A stretch of DNA of 64,000 nt from Alphaproteobacteria bacterium (GTDB taxonomy: Bacteria > Pseudomonadota > Alphaproteobacteria > UBA8366 > GCA-2717185). Made by a program: the position numbers and the translations under genes. The stretch covers positions 62,001-126,000 of the forward strand of contig WLWY01000007.1 of the NCBI GenBank assembly GCA_012103325.1, given 5' to 3'. Under the pieces are notes generated by a model. That model worked only from the letters and a program-made list of their open reading frames with translations. It was not told the DNA's origin and did not search any database. Shown here one piece after another: positions 24,483-32,806 of this stretch. Position 1 is the first letter of the stretch. Every line of letters begins with the position of its first letter.

Positions 24483-25385
24483 ATGGCTTCGCGCGTCTAC
24501 AACCAGACATTTCGAATGACGAAAAACCGTCCCTTCCTGGGCATCGCCTATTTCATCGCGGCTAGTTTCCAGACCGCTGCGGTCGAGGCGGTCACGAAGT
24601 ATCTTACCGATGAAATGCACGCGCTTCAGATTGTTTGCGGGTACTTTACGGCGATCGCTTTCTTTCTTCTTCTCTATGCGGCGATCGTGCGGATGCCGCT
24701 GCACCAGATTTACGTTACGGGCCGTCCGGGGCTGCAGTTCCTGCGGGCGGCCTCGATGGTATTGACGCTCGGGACGCTGTTTGCCGGCCTTAAATACATT
24801 CCCCTGGCCGACGCTACTGCGATCACCTTTTCTGCGCCCCTGATCATCACCGCCCTGTCCGCGCCGATCCTGGGCGAGAAAGTTGGTATCCACCGCTGGA
24901 GTGCGGTTGTCGTGGGCATGGCGGGAGTTCTGATCATCATTCAGCCGGGCGACGCGACTATGCATTGGGCCGTGCTGCTGCCGCTTGCGGCGGCAGTTGG
25001 TTTCGCGATCTTTCAGATCGTCACGCGGCAACTGGCGTATACGGAGGCGGCTTTTGTCACGCTGCTCTATACGAGTGCGGGCGGGGCGCTCATGTCGAGC
25101 GTATTGATGATGTTAGTGTGGACGCCGCTGGATGTGCGCCAGACGGCGATCCTGCTCGGAATCGGCGCGCTGGGGGCTGGTGCGCATGTCTGCTTCTTTC
25201 GTGCCTTCGTGTTCGCCCAGGCGTCGTTCGTGGCGCCGTTCAACTACGTGAAGCTGATCTGGGTCACGGCCTTCGGCTATATGCTATTCGGTGATATCCC
25301 GGCCTCGCATGTCATTCTCGGCAGTGGGGTCATCATTGCGAGCGGGCTTTACGTACTGATGCGCGAGCGCCGGCGAGCGAGCTAA
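24483..25385 (+). CDS. EamA family (DMT) membrane transporter
   Basis: A 300-residue protein with ten hydrophobic segments arranged as two EamA repeats (about residues 15-150 and 160-295). Signature stretches are LFAGLKYIPLADATAITFSAPL with LGEKVGIHRWSAVVVGMAGVLII in repeat 1, and FVAPFNYVKLIWVTAFGYMLFGD in repeat 2. The family exports metabolites such as amino acids or S-adenosylmethionine across the inner membrane; substrate is unknown. A second in-frame ATG at 24516 (MTKNRPFLG) may be the true start, because neither has a strong ribosome site. The stop overlaps the convergent hydrolase gene by 4 bp. Confidence 0.88.
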   Translation: MASRVYNQTFRMTKNRPFLGIAYFIAASFQTAAVEAVTKYLTDEMHALQIVCGYFTAIAFFLLLYAAIVRMPLHQIYVTGRPGLQFLRAASMVLTLGTLFAGLKYIPLADATAITFSAPLIITALSAPILGEKVGIHRWSAVVVGMAGVLIIIQPGDATMHWAVLLPLAAAVGFAIFQIVTRQLAYTEAAFVTLLYTSAGGALMSSVLMMLVWTPLDVRQTAILLGIGALGAGAHVCFFRAFVFAQASFVAPFNYVKLIWVTAFGYMLFGDIPASHVILGSGVIIASGLYVLMRERRRAS

Positions 25386-26170
25386 AGCGTTTCTTCCAGA
25401 AACGGCACGAGAATGCGCGAGATCGCGTCGGGATTTTCAGCCAGCCCCATATGTTTCAGGCCGGGAACGACTACCGCGCGGCCCTTCGGGATGAGTTCCG
25501 CCATGCGATGAGCCATTGCGGGAGAATTGCCATGGTCCTGCTCGCAGGCGAGGGCCAGGGTTGGGCAGCGTATTTCATTTATCGCGGTCGCGAGGGGACG
25601 GTCGCCCTCGGCCAGAATGCGGTAGAGTAGCGGATAAACTTTCGGATCGTTGGCCATCATCCACTGACGGACCTTGTCGATGACATCGGGCCGGCGGGCG
25701 GCGAAATCGTCGTTGAACCAGCGCGCCAGCGCGACCTCGGTCGTCTCCTGGAGACCGCTCTGAATCGCTGTTTCCAAGCGTTCCAGCATGCCGGTTCGTT
25801 GCTCCTCGCTTCTGTCATGTGCGGAATTGAGGATCGCGAGGGCAGAGATGCGGTCGGGATGCGCGATGGCAAAGGCTTGCCCGATCATCCCGCCGAGTGA
25901 GAAACCAACCAGTGCGCAACGGTCGAGCTTCAAGGCATCCATCAGCCGGACAATCTGATCGACGAGATCGTCCATCTGGTAATTTCTGATCGTTTTATTG
26001 CTCTCGCCGTGACCCAGCAGGTCGTAACGGATGACGCGAAACCGCTGCAGGAGCGGGGGCAACTGCCATTCCCACATATGCCGGTTCAGTCCCATGCCGT
26101 GTATGAGAATGACGGGAGGACCGCCGCCCTCGAGGATGGCGGCGGTATCGCCGAATAATCTGTCGGTCAT
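25382..26170 (-). CDS. Alpha/beta hydrolase
   Basis: A 262-residue alpha/beta hydrolase: oxyanion-hole strand VILIHGMGLNRHMWEW, the nucleophile elbow GFSLGG (Ser near 103), a later Asp (ACEQDHGNS), and the catalytic His in LKHMGLAENP. This looks like the beta-ketoadipate enol-lactone hydrolase/esterase group, but substrate specificity is not evident. It is cytosolic. It ends by a 4-bp overlap with the EamA gene, in convergent orientation, and starts 26 bp after the TraB-type gene stop on the same strand, so it may be read from that transcript. Confidence 0.88.
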   Translation of the reverse strand: MTDRLFGDTAAILEGGGPPVILIHGMGLNRHMWEWQLPPLLQRFRVIRYDLLGHGESNKTIRNYQMDDLVDQIVRLMDALKLDRCALVGFSLGGMIGQAFAIAHPDRISALAILNSAHDRSEEQRTGMLERLETAIQSGLQETTEVALARWFNDDFAARRPDVIDKVRQWMMANDPKVYPLLYRILAEGDRPLATAINEIRCPTLALACEQDHGNSPAMAHRMAELIPKGRAVVVPGLKHMGLAENPDAISRILVPFLEETL

Positions 26171-26196
26171 AGTCTCCGCGAGGAACTGGGTTCGGA

Positions 26197-27087
26197 TTAC
26201 AATTGTTTTACCTTAAACCCTTTTGCCCGCAAGAGCGTAATGAGTCCTTGCTTGCCTGGCATATGTCCCGCGCCGACAGCAATGAATGTTTTTCCCGATC
26301 CGGCCATGATCCTGGTGATCTGGCGAACCCATGCCCGGTTGCGTTTCCCCAGCAGCGCGTCCTCGAAAGCCGCCATCTCGGTGTCGTTTTGCGCTTCCGG
26401 AAATTGATCAATCCCAACTTCTTCACCGCGCATCCATGTTTCGAGCATCTTGCCCGAGTGGGCCGAGGCCTTTTCGAATTCGTCCAATGTTGAAACCAAC
26501 AGCGCTTTTTCCATTCTGGGGCTGAGCGAGGCGAAGATTTCGACCTGCTGTTCCATGGTCTCGAAATATGCGAGCCTTTTCCCTGCGGCGCTGGCAATGT
26601 CCGATATGACCGAATCGGCGCCGGCATGACCCGCAAAGCCTTGCGCAATATATTGCGAACGGGACAAGGCTAAAAAAGCCGCCCACGGCCGGAACTGGTC
26701 CAGTGTGTGCGGCGGGATGCCAACGCTGGTCGCGGCGTCGATGAGGCGTTGCGTATCTGCGGACCCAAGTATCGATGAAAGCGACACAAAATTGGCGTTC
26801 GTCCCGATTTGACGAAGGTAAAGCGGGAAGTCGTCCGTGCTCCATCTTGTGACATCGACTTCCAAATAGACCGTATCCGCGGCGTTAAGCGCCGCATCGA
26901 ACTTGCGGCTGCGCCATTTTAAGTCCGGAGGAAGAAGGTGAATCGTACCGAAGAGCCAGATTTCGCTGTCCTTGTCCGACAGATGCCACATCGCGGGGGA
27001 CGCTGCGATGGCCGTGGAGGCGAAGACTGAAAATAAGAAGGCGGCAGTGAGGGCCGCACGTAGTGCGAGCTGTTTTACGAAAGACAT
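26197..27087 (-). CDS. TraB/GumN family protein, exported
   Basis: A 296-residue protein with a clear signal peptide (residues 1-28, ending TAIA-AS). The two GxxH-type signatures of the TraB/PrgY/GumN family are present: LFGTIHLLPPD (about 45-55) and FIAVGAGHMPGKQGL near the C-terminus, with conserved Glu and Arg between. The fold relates to Tiki-type metal-dependent peptidases, so a periplasmic metallo-hydrolase role is plausible. Its start faces the AT-rich upstream region shared with copA, from which it is divergent. It is unlikely to belong to the CueR regulon, since the operator is placed for copA. Confidence 0.85.
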   Translation of the reverse strand: MSFVKQLALRAALTAAFLFSVFASTAIAASPAMWHLSDKDSEIWLFGTIHLLPPDLKWRSRKFDAALNAADTVYLEVDVTRWSTDDFPLYLRQIGTNANFVSLSSILGSADTQRLIDAATSVGIPPHTLDQFRPWAAFLALSRSQYIAQGFAGHAGADSVISDIASAAGKRLAYFETMEQQVEIFASLSPRMEKALLVSTLDEFEKASAHSGKMLETWMRGEEVGIDQFPEAQNDTEMAAFEDALLGKRNRAWVRQITRIMAGSGKTFIAVGAGHMPGKQGLITLLRAKGFKVKQL

Positions 27088-27274
27088 GATGTTTCTTTCC
27101 TCTTTGCACCAAAAGTTCTAATTCACAGTGCCGCCCTTGATTCTGTATTTATATAAAATTATATTTAAATGTTTCGCGTAATATTATAATTACTATATTT
27201 AGTATTATAGTATTATTTGAAATTTTGTCCAATGTATTTGAATTTGCCCACTTCCAGGAATGTGTTCGACGGCC

Positions 27275-27305
27275 TTGACCTTCCAGTTTGTGGAAGGTCC
27301 ATATG
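27275..27305 (+). promoter_or_regulatory. CueR-type copper-responsive promoter of copA
   Basis: A -35 box TTGACC (27275-27280) and a -10 box CATATG (27300-27305) are separated by 19 bp. The spacer contains the dyad ACCTTCCA-N5-TGGAAGGT, matching the CueR operator. The over-long 19-bp spacer is the hallmark of MerR-family promoters, where the bound activator untwists DNA. It lies 61 bp upstream of the copA start, and the cueR gene follows copA. Confidence 0.88.
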
Positions 27306-27365
27306 CGTCGAGGTGTCACGCGCCGAAGATGGCGTTGACGCCCTGCATGAATTAGGTGGACAGGA

Positions 27366-29672
27366 ATGAAAAACGAATTGGCCTCGGTTGATCCCGTATG
27401 CGGCATGAGCGTGGACTCGCAAGTCACGGAACATGACTGCGTGCATCAGGGGCAAGCCTTTTTCTTTTGCTGTAACGACTGCCTGAAGAAGTTCCGGCGG
27501 GACCCTGAGCGCTATCTCGATGGGGCGCCGAGGAAGCTGCCGCCGGCACCGCCGGGTACGCAATACACCTGTCCGATGCATCCCGAAGTGATCGAGGACG
27601 GGCCGGGCGATTGCTCCGAATGCGGCATGGCGCTGGAACCAATGACCTTCAGTGCGGAGGAAGGCGCCAACCCCGAACTAATCGACATGACGCGGCGCTT
27701 CTGGGTCTGTTTTGCCTTGTCCCTGCCGGTGCTTGTTCTGGCGATGGGCGATCATCTGCCCTGGGTCGATTTCGGCGCTCTGCTGGGGCCGCGCCTTGCC
27801 GACGGTATCGAGCTTGCCTTGGCCACGCCGGTGGTTTTTTGGGGCGGCTGGCCGTTCTTTCAGCGGGGATGGCGATCGATCGTCACGTTGCGGCTCAATA
27901 TGTTCACCCTGATCGCGATCGGGGTCGGCGTTGCCTATCTCTACAGTCTCGTCGCGGCCCTGCTGCCGGGGTTATTCCCCAACGCCTTCCGCACACACGC
28001 AGGCACCATCGATGTCTATTTTGAAGCGGCGGCGGTGATCACCACCCTGGTTCTGCTGGGGCAGGTGATGGAGCTGCGGGCGCGTAGCCAGACCAGCATG
28101 GCGATTCGCGCGCTGCTCGACCTGGCGCCAAGCCTGGCATGCCTTCTGCGTGATGATGGAACGGAAGAGCAGGTGCCGCTCGATCAGGTGCGGCAAGGCG
28201 ACCGATTGCGCGTTCGTCCCGGCGAGAAGGTTCCGGTCGATGGTGTGGTATTGGACGGGGCGAGTTCGATCGACGAATCCATGATGACCGGTGAACCGGT
28301 TCCCGTCGAAAAGACGGCCGGCGATGCCGTGACCGGGGCGACGATCAACGGCACGGGCAGCTTCGTGATGCGCGCCGAGCGCGTCGGCAGCGAGACCCTC
28401 TTGCAGCGGATCGTACAAATGGTCGCCGATGCGCAGCGGAGCAGGGCGCCGATACAGCGCCTGGCCGATGTGGTCGCGGGCTATTTCGTGCCCGCCGTCA
28501 TTCTCGCCTCGGTCGTTACGTTTTTTGTCTGGACCATATTCGGTCCGGCGCCGGCGATGGCATTTGGGTTGGTCAACGCGGTGGCGGTTCTGATTATCGC
28601 CTGCCCTTGCGCGCTGGGTCTCGCCACGCCGATGTCTATCATGGTCGGCACCGGCCGCGGCGCGCGCGAAGGCGTCCTGATCAAGAATGCCGAAGCCTTG
28701 GAGATCCTCGAACGGGTCGACACGCTCGTTGTCGACAAAACGGGAACCTTGACGGAAGGGAAGCCGAAGCTGGTTGAAGTCGTTCCCGCTGACGGCATAT
28801 CGGATACTGATCTGCTGGGATTGGCCGCGAGTTTGGAACGCGGCAGCGAGCATCCCTTGGCCGCCGCGATTGTTGCCGGCGCAAACGTGCGGGGTACCCA
28901 GATATTCGGAGCTGCAGATTTTCGTTCGGAAACAGGCAAGGGAGTTGTCGGAACGGTCAATGGCCGCAAGGTTGCTCTTGGCAACGCCAGGCTGATGGCG
29001 GACCTCGAGATCGATCTGGAGGATTTCGCATCCCGTGCAGAGGCGCTTCGCCGCGGGGGACAGACCGTCATGTTCGTTGCCGTGGACAGTGCGATGGGCG
29101 GTATCGTGAGCGTCGCCGATCCGATTAAGCCGACGACAGCGGAGGCCGTCCGTACCTTGCGCAAGGAAGGGGTCCGCGTCGTCATGCTGACGGGGGATAA
29201 CGCCGTTACCGCACAGGCCGTGGCTAAGGCGCTCGGCATCGATGACGTCGAAGCGGACGTGCTGCCCGACCAGAAAGGCGCCATCGTCGAACGGTTTCAG
29301 CAGGAAGGGCGTGTCGTGGCGATGGCGGGCGACGGCATCAACGACGCTCCGGCGCTGGCTCTGGCAGACGTCGGCATCGCAATGGGCACGGGGACCGATG
29401 TCGCAATGGAAAGCGCCGGCGTAACTCTCGTCAGAGGCGATCTTGTGGGCATCGTAAAGGCGCAGCGGCTGAGCCGTGCGGTAATGCGGAATATCCGGCA
29501 GAACCTCTTCTTCGCCTTCATCTACAATGCGCTTGGCGTGCCGATCGCTGCCGGTCTGCTGTATCCGTTTTTTGGCTTATTATTAAGCCCGATCATTGCG
29601 AGCGCCGCCATGAGTCTGAGCTCGGTATCGGTGATCGGCAATGCGCTGCGGTTGCGCAATACACGGCTTTGA
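27366..29672 (+). CDS. copA: Copper-translocating P1B-type ATPase with YHS domain
   Basis: A 768-residue Cu(I) exporter. The N-terminus lacks the usual HMA domain; instead there is a YHS domain (DPVCGMSVD ... CCNDCLKKF, residues 9-51) and a heavy-metal-binding motif (YTCPMHPEV ... CSECGMAL, 67-90). Then come eight membrane segments with the ion motif CPC (413-415), TGEP in the actuator domain, phosphorylated Asp457 in DKTGTLT, GSEHPLA (nucleotide domain His-Pro) and GDGINDAP in the hinge. It pumps cytosolic Cu(I) or Ag(I) to the periplasm. Expression is expected from the CueR promoter upstream. The cueR gene lies 26 bp downstream, so both are probably one transcript. Confidence 0.93.
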   Translation: MKNELASVDPVCGMSVDSQVTEHDCVHQGQAFFFCCNDCLKKFRRDPERYLDGAPRKLPPAPPGTQYTCPMHPEVIEDGPGDCSECGMALEPMTFSAEEGANPELIDMTRRFWVCFALSLPVLVLAMGDHLPWVDFGALLGPRLADGIELALATPVVFWGGWPFFQRGWRSIVTLRLNMFTLIAIGVGVAYLYSLVAALLPGLFPNAFRTHAGTIDVYFEAAAVITTLVLLGQVMELRARSQTSMAIRALLDLAPSLACLLRDDGTEEQVPLDQVRQGDRLRVRPGEKVPVDGVVLDGASSIDESMMTGEPVPVEKTAGDAVTGATINGTGSFVMRAERVGSETLLQRIVQMVADAQRSRAPIQRLADVVAGYFVPAVILASVVTFFVWTIFGPAPAMAFGLVNAVAVLIIACPCALGLATPMSIMVGTGRGAREGVLIKNAEALEILERVDTLVVDKTGTLTEGKPKLVEVVPADGISDTDLLGLAASLERGSEHPLAAAIVAGANVRGTQIFGAADFRSETGKGVVGTVNGRKVALGNARLMADLEIDLEDFASRAEALRRGGQTVMFVAVDSAMGGIVSVADPIKPTTAEAVRTLRKEGVRVVMLTGDNAVTAQAVAKALGIDDVEADVLPDQKGAIVERFQQEGRVVAMAGDGINDAPALALADVGIAMGTGTDVAMESAGVTLVRGDLVGIVKAQRLSRAVMRNIRQNLFFAFIYNALGVPIAAGLLYPFFGLLLSPIIASAAMSLSSVSVIGNALRLRNTRL

Positions 29673-29698
29673 TGACGGTATAAGGGAAGGGATTTCGA

Positions 29699-30085
29699 AT
29701 GAATATCGGCGCTGCGGCAAAGAGCTCGGGTGTTCCCGCCAAGACGATCCGCTATTACGAAAGTATCGGTCTGATTGCGCCGGCTCATCGCACCGAGTCC
29801 GGTTACCGGGAATTTAGCCAAATCGAGATCGATACGCTGCGGTTCGTACAGCGGGCGCGCAGCCTCGGGTTCCCGGTCAAGGGCGTCGCGCTGTTGCTGG
29901 ATCTGTGGCGCGACCGGTCGCGGGCCAGCAGCGACGTCAAGGCTATGGCCATGGAGCATATCGGCGATATCGACCGTAAGATCGCAGAACTCCAGTCGAT
30001 GCGTGACACGCTGCTGCACCTTTCCGAGCAGTGTCATGGCGACGACCGGCCGGATTGCCCGATCCTTGAGGGCATAGCGGGATAA
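29699..30085 (+). CDS. cueR: Cu(I)-responsive MerR-family regulator CueR
   Basis: A 128-residue MerR-family regulator: an N-terminal helix-turn-helix (MNIGAAAKSSGVPAKTIRYY), the wing ESGYREFSQ, a dimerisation helix, and a C-terminal metal loop with C112 and C120 (QCHGDDRPDCPIL), the two-Cys spacing of CueR that binds monovalent Cu, Ag or Au linearly. It should activate the 19-bp-spacer promoter before copA, so control is autoregulatory through the shared transcript. The gene sits 26 bp after copA. A 274-bp palindromic element follows 24 bp after the stop codon. Confidence 0.92.
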   Translation: MNIGAAAKSSGVPAKTIRYYESIGLIAPAHRTESGYREFSQIEIDTLRFVQRARSLGFPVKGVALLLDLWRDRSRASSDVKAMAMEHIGDIDRKIAELQSMRDTLLHLSEQCHGDDRPDCPILEGIAG

Positions 30086-30109
30086 TGCGATTGCGCCGTT
30101 CACACGGTG

Positions 30110-30383
30110 CTAGGAGCCTGTCCGAGTAATGCTTATGGCCTGCACCCCGTTCTCAAGGGTTTGGACTAGGATGGTGTTGCGTGGCGATGTCAGTGGCATC
30201 GCGAGCGACGCCGGACGACGTTCCAAACCCTTGAGAACGGGGCCCTTTGGGTCGAGCAGAGAACCGCGCGTACCGCGTCGTGGCTGCTTGACGATGCCAC
30301 CGGCATCGCCAGCGCACCCCCTTCTAACATGCACGGTTCTCTGCTCGATGCAGACCGCAAGCATTACTCGGACAGGCTTCTAG
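30110..30383. repeat. 274-bp three-way-junction palindromic element (copy E2)
   Basis: Bounded by CTAG on both sides (30110-30113 and 30380-30383). The outer inverted repeat AGCCTGTCCGAGTAATGCTT (30115-30134) pairs perfectly with 30359-30378, extended by GGCCTGCA with TGCAGACC. Arm P1 pairs 30145-30165 with 30222-30242 (21 bp, perfect) and arm P2 pairs 30252-30265 with 30335-30348 (14 bp). The P2 loop has GCTTGACGATGCC (30286-30298) and the P1 loop has a GCGATG/CATCGC hairpin, exactly as in the element at 13871-14131, although the helices have unrelated sequence. The element contains no ORF of its own. Confidence 0.82.
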
Positions 30384-30407
30384 TGGAATTCTTTAAGACT
30401 TTGGCCG

Positions 30408-31589
30408 ATGATGGCGGCCATGGCCCACGACTACACGACACGATCCACATCAAGTCAGCGCGTACGCTTCCCTTTCGCGCGGCGGCGGCGCATGAGGCTG
30501 CTTGCCGGGCTGATTTTCATTTTCGTCGTGGGCGTTGGGCTTGGCGTTGTACTGGGCAACTGGCTTGCCAGCCCGGAAACGCCGACGGCGCAAATGGCGC
30601 TGAAACCGTTGAACGTGCCCTACGAGGTGCCAGCGCGCGCGTACCGGCCTCCGTTGCGGAATACACAGCGTTTCTTACCGCCGCCACCAGCGCAGCCGCC
30701 GGTGCAGGTGCCGGTTGCGGAAAAAGTGGCGCCAGCGCCGGTCGTGCCGGCACCGAGAGTGGACGCGGTGGCGAAAGTCGAGACACGGGAGACGGAACCT
30801 GCGCCGCGTGCGCCGTCGGCTCCGCCAGAACCGGCAATCGCGACTAGGATCGATCGTGGCAAGACACCGATGTGGCTCGCCAACGCCGCTGCCGCACCGG
30901 CCAGCGACGGCCGGCCGATGATCGCGCTGGTGATCGACGATCTTGGCCTGTCGCAAACGCGGGCGCGCCGTACGATCGCGTTGCCGGCGCCGCTGACCCT
31001 CGCGTTCCTGCCTTATGGCAGCAACCTTTCCAAGCTGGCCGACGCCAGCCGTCTCGCCGGGCACGAGCTTATTATCCACGTCAACATGGAGCCGAAGGAC
31101 CACGATGTCGACCCGGGCCCGAAGGCGCTGTTGACGTCTTTGAATGCCGATGAGGTACGTAACCGGCTGGAATGGGCGCTGACGCGATTCGACGGTTATA
31201 TCGGCATCAGCAACCATATGGGCAGCCGCTTCACCGAATGGCCGGATGGCATGGAGGCAGTAGTGCGGGTATTGAAGCGCCGCGGACTGCTGTTCTTCGA
31301 TTCCGTCACCAGCACGAAGTCGGTTGGGGCTGCGTTGGCCCGCGCCCATGGTTTGGCGCACGCCAGCCGCGACATCTTTCTCGATCATGACCGGGATGCC
31401 GCTGCGGTGGCCCGCCAGCTTGCCCAGACGGAGCGGATTGCGCGGCGCCGCGGATATGCGATCGCTATTGGGCATCCCTACGATGTGACGTTCGATGCGC
31501 TGAAGGCTTGGATTCCCGGTGCCATCAAGCGGGGCTTCGTCATGGTGCCGCTTAGCGCAATCGTCCGTCGCCAGCGGGGCGAGGGATGA
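30408..31589 (+). CDS. Divergent polysaccharide deacetylase family protein (YibQ-like)
   Basis: A 393-residue protein: a basic cytosolic N-terminus (RVRFPFARRRRMRL), a transmembrane anchor (about 30-50), a Pro/Ala-rich linker (about 70-155), and a periplasmic divergent polysaccharide deacetylase domain from about 165, with MIALVIDDLGLSQTRARRTI, LIIHVNMEPKD, YIGISNHMGSRFTE and AIAIGHPYDVTFDAL. Asp and His residues at deacetylase metal positions are present. In other proteobacteria the family is often near envC and ctpA, but not here. The stop ATGA overlaps the start of the MFS gene, implying translational coupling. Start codon choice among ATGs at 30408, 30411 and 30420 is uncertain. Confidence 0.85.
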   Translation: MMAAMAHDYTTRSTSSQRVRFPFARRRRMRLLAGLIFIFVVGVGLGVVLGNWLASPETPTAQMALKPLNVPYEVPARAYRPPLRNTQRFLPPPPAQPPVQVPVAEKVAPAPVVPAPRVDAVAKVETRETEPAPRAPSAPPEPAIATRIDRGKTPMWLANAAAAPASDGRPMIALVIDDLGLSQTRARRTIALPAPLTLAFLPYGSNLSKLADASRLAGHELIIHVNMEPKDHDVDPGPKALLTSLNADEVRNRLEWALTRFDGYIGISNHMGSRFTEWPDGMEAVVRVLKRRGLLFFDSVTSTKSVGAALARAHGLAHASRDIFLDHDRDAAAVARQLAQTERIARRRGYAIAIGHPYDVTFDALKAWIPGAIKRGFVMVPLSAIVRRQRGEG

Positions 31590-32806
31590 TGCCGCGGGCG
31601 GTTTCGCCGCTCGGCCTTATTGTTCTTCTTTGTTTGTGCGAGGTGCTGACGACCCTCGACGCGTTCGCCTTTGCATCGCTGCTGCCCGACTTCGGCCGTC
31701 TCTGGCAGCTTTCGGCCATAGAACTGGGTTGGATATCAGGCATCTTCTTTGCCGGCTATACGCTTGCCGTGCCGGTCCTGGTCAGTTTGACGGACCGTGT
31801 CGATGCAAGACCGATTTACATGGTCGGTGCTGCGGTCATCGCCTGCGCGGCCTGCGGTTTTGCGCTGTTTGCCGAAGGCTTCTGGACGGCGTTGCTGTTT
31901 CGGTTCTTTGCCGGCGTGGGCTTTGCCGGAACCTATATGCCGGGGCTGCGGGTTCTAATTGACCGGTACGAGGGTTCCAACCAATCCCGCGCCATCGCGG
32001 CATATACCGCCTGTTTTAGCCTCGGTGTTGCCAGTTCCTACCTTGCCGCGGGTTTGGTTCAGACACATTTCGATTGGCGCGTGGTGTTCTGGATGACCGG
32101 GGTTGCTGCCGCGGTTAGTTTGCTTCTCGTGGCGATTGTGCTCCGGCCGATAAAACCGGTACCGCCGGAAACAACGACGCATCTTCTCGATTTCCGCCCG
32201 GTGCTGCGCAATCGCGTGGTCATGGGGTATGTGCTCGGGTACGGCGTGCACGCCTGGGAGCTATTGGGCCTTCGGGCATGGATTGTCGCCTTTCTGGTGT
32301 TTGGTAGCCAGGCCTCGGGAAACGGTGACGGATTGGCACCGACACAGGCGGCCGCTCTCGGTGCGATCCTGGCGGTCATCGCCAGCATGACGGGCGGCGA
32401 GCTTGCCAGCCGCTTTGGCCGCCGGCGTGTGATCACGATAATCATGTTCGTATCCGCTGCCATGGCATGCGGTGTCGGATTTACGGCAGGATTGCCTTAC
32501 GGATGGGTCGTTGCCTTTACGATGGTCTATGTCTTCGCGGTCCAGGGCGAATCCGCAGCGTTGACAACGGGCACGGTGCAGGCAGCGCCAAAAGGGCGGC
32601 AAGGCGCGACGCTGGCGGTGCATTCGATCAGCGGATTTACCGGAGGCTTCTTCGGCCCTCTTGTCTTCGGCATTGTTCTCGATCTGACAGGACGGGCGGA
32701 AACCTCCACTTCGTGGGGGTATGCTTTTCTCTCACTAGGAATTGCGGTAGCACTCGGCCCCCTGTTTTTGATTATGACAGGGGACCGCAAGCCGCGGCGG
32801 TCATAG
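31586..32806 (+). CDS. MFS transporter
   Basis: A 406-residue major-facilitator protein with about twelve membrane segments and the MFS loop motif between helices 2 and 3 in diverged form (GYTLAVPVLVSLTDRVDARP). The second half has GGELASRFGRRRVITIIMFVSA, the repeated motif with the Arg cluster. Substrate is unknown. It begins within the last codons of the polysaccharide deacetylase gene, with a 4-bp overlap. Its 3' end overlaps the convergent PAS-kinase gene by 6 bp. Confidence 0.88.
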   Translation: MMPRAVSPLGLIVLLCLCEVLTTLDAFAFASLLPDFGRLWQLSAIELGWISGIFFAGYTLAVPVLVSLTDRVDARPIYMVGAAVIACAACGFALFAEGFWTALLFRFFAGVGFAGTYMPGLRVLIDRYEGSNQSRAIAAYTACFSLGVASSYLAAGLVQTHFDWRVVFWMTGVAAAVSLLLVAIVLRPIKPVPPETTTHLLDFRPVLRNRVVMGYVLGYGVHAWELLGLRAWIVAFLVFGSQASGNGDGLAPTQAAALGAILAVIASMTGGELASRFGRRRVITIIMFVSAAMACGVGFTAGLPYGWVVAFTMVYVFAVQGESAALTTGTVQAAPKGRQGATLAVHSISGFTGGFFGPLVFGIVLDLTGRAETSTSWGYAFLSLGIAVALGPLFLIMTGDRKPRRS

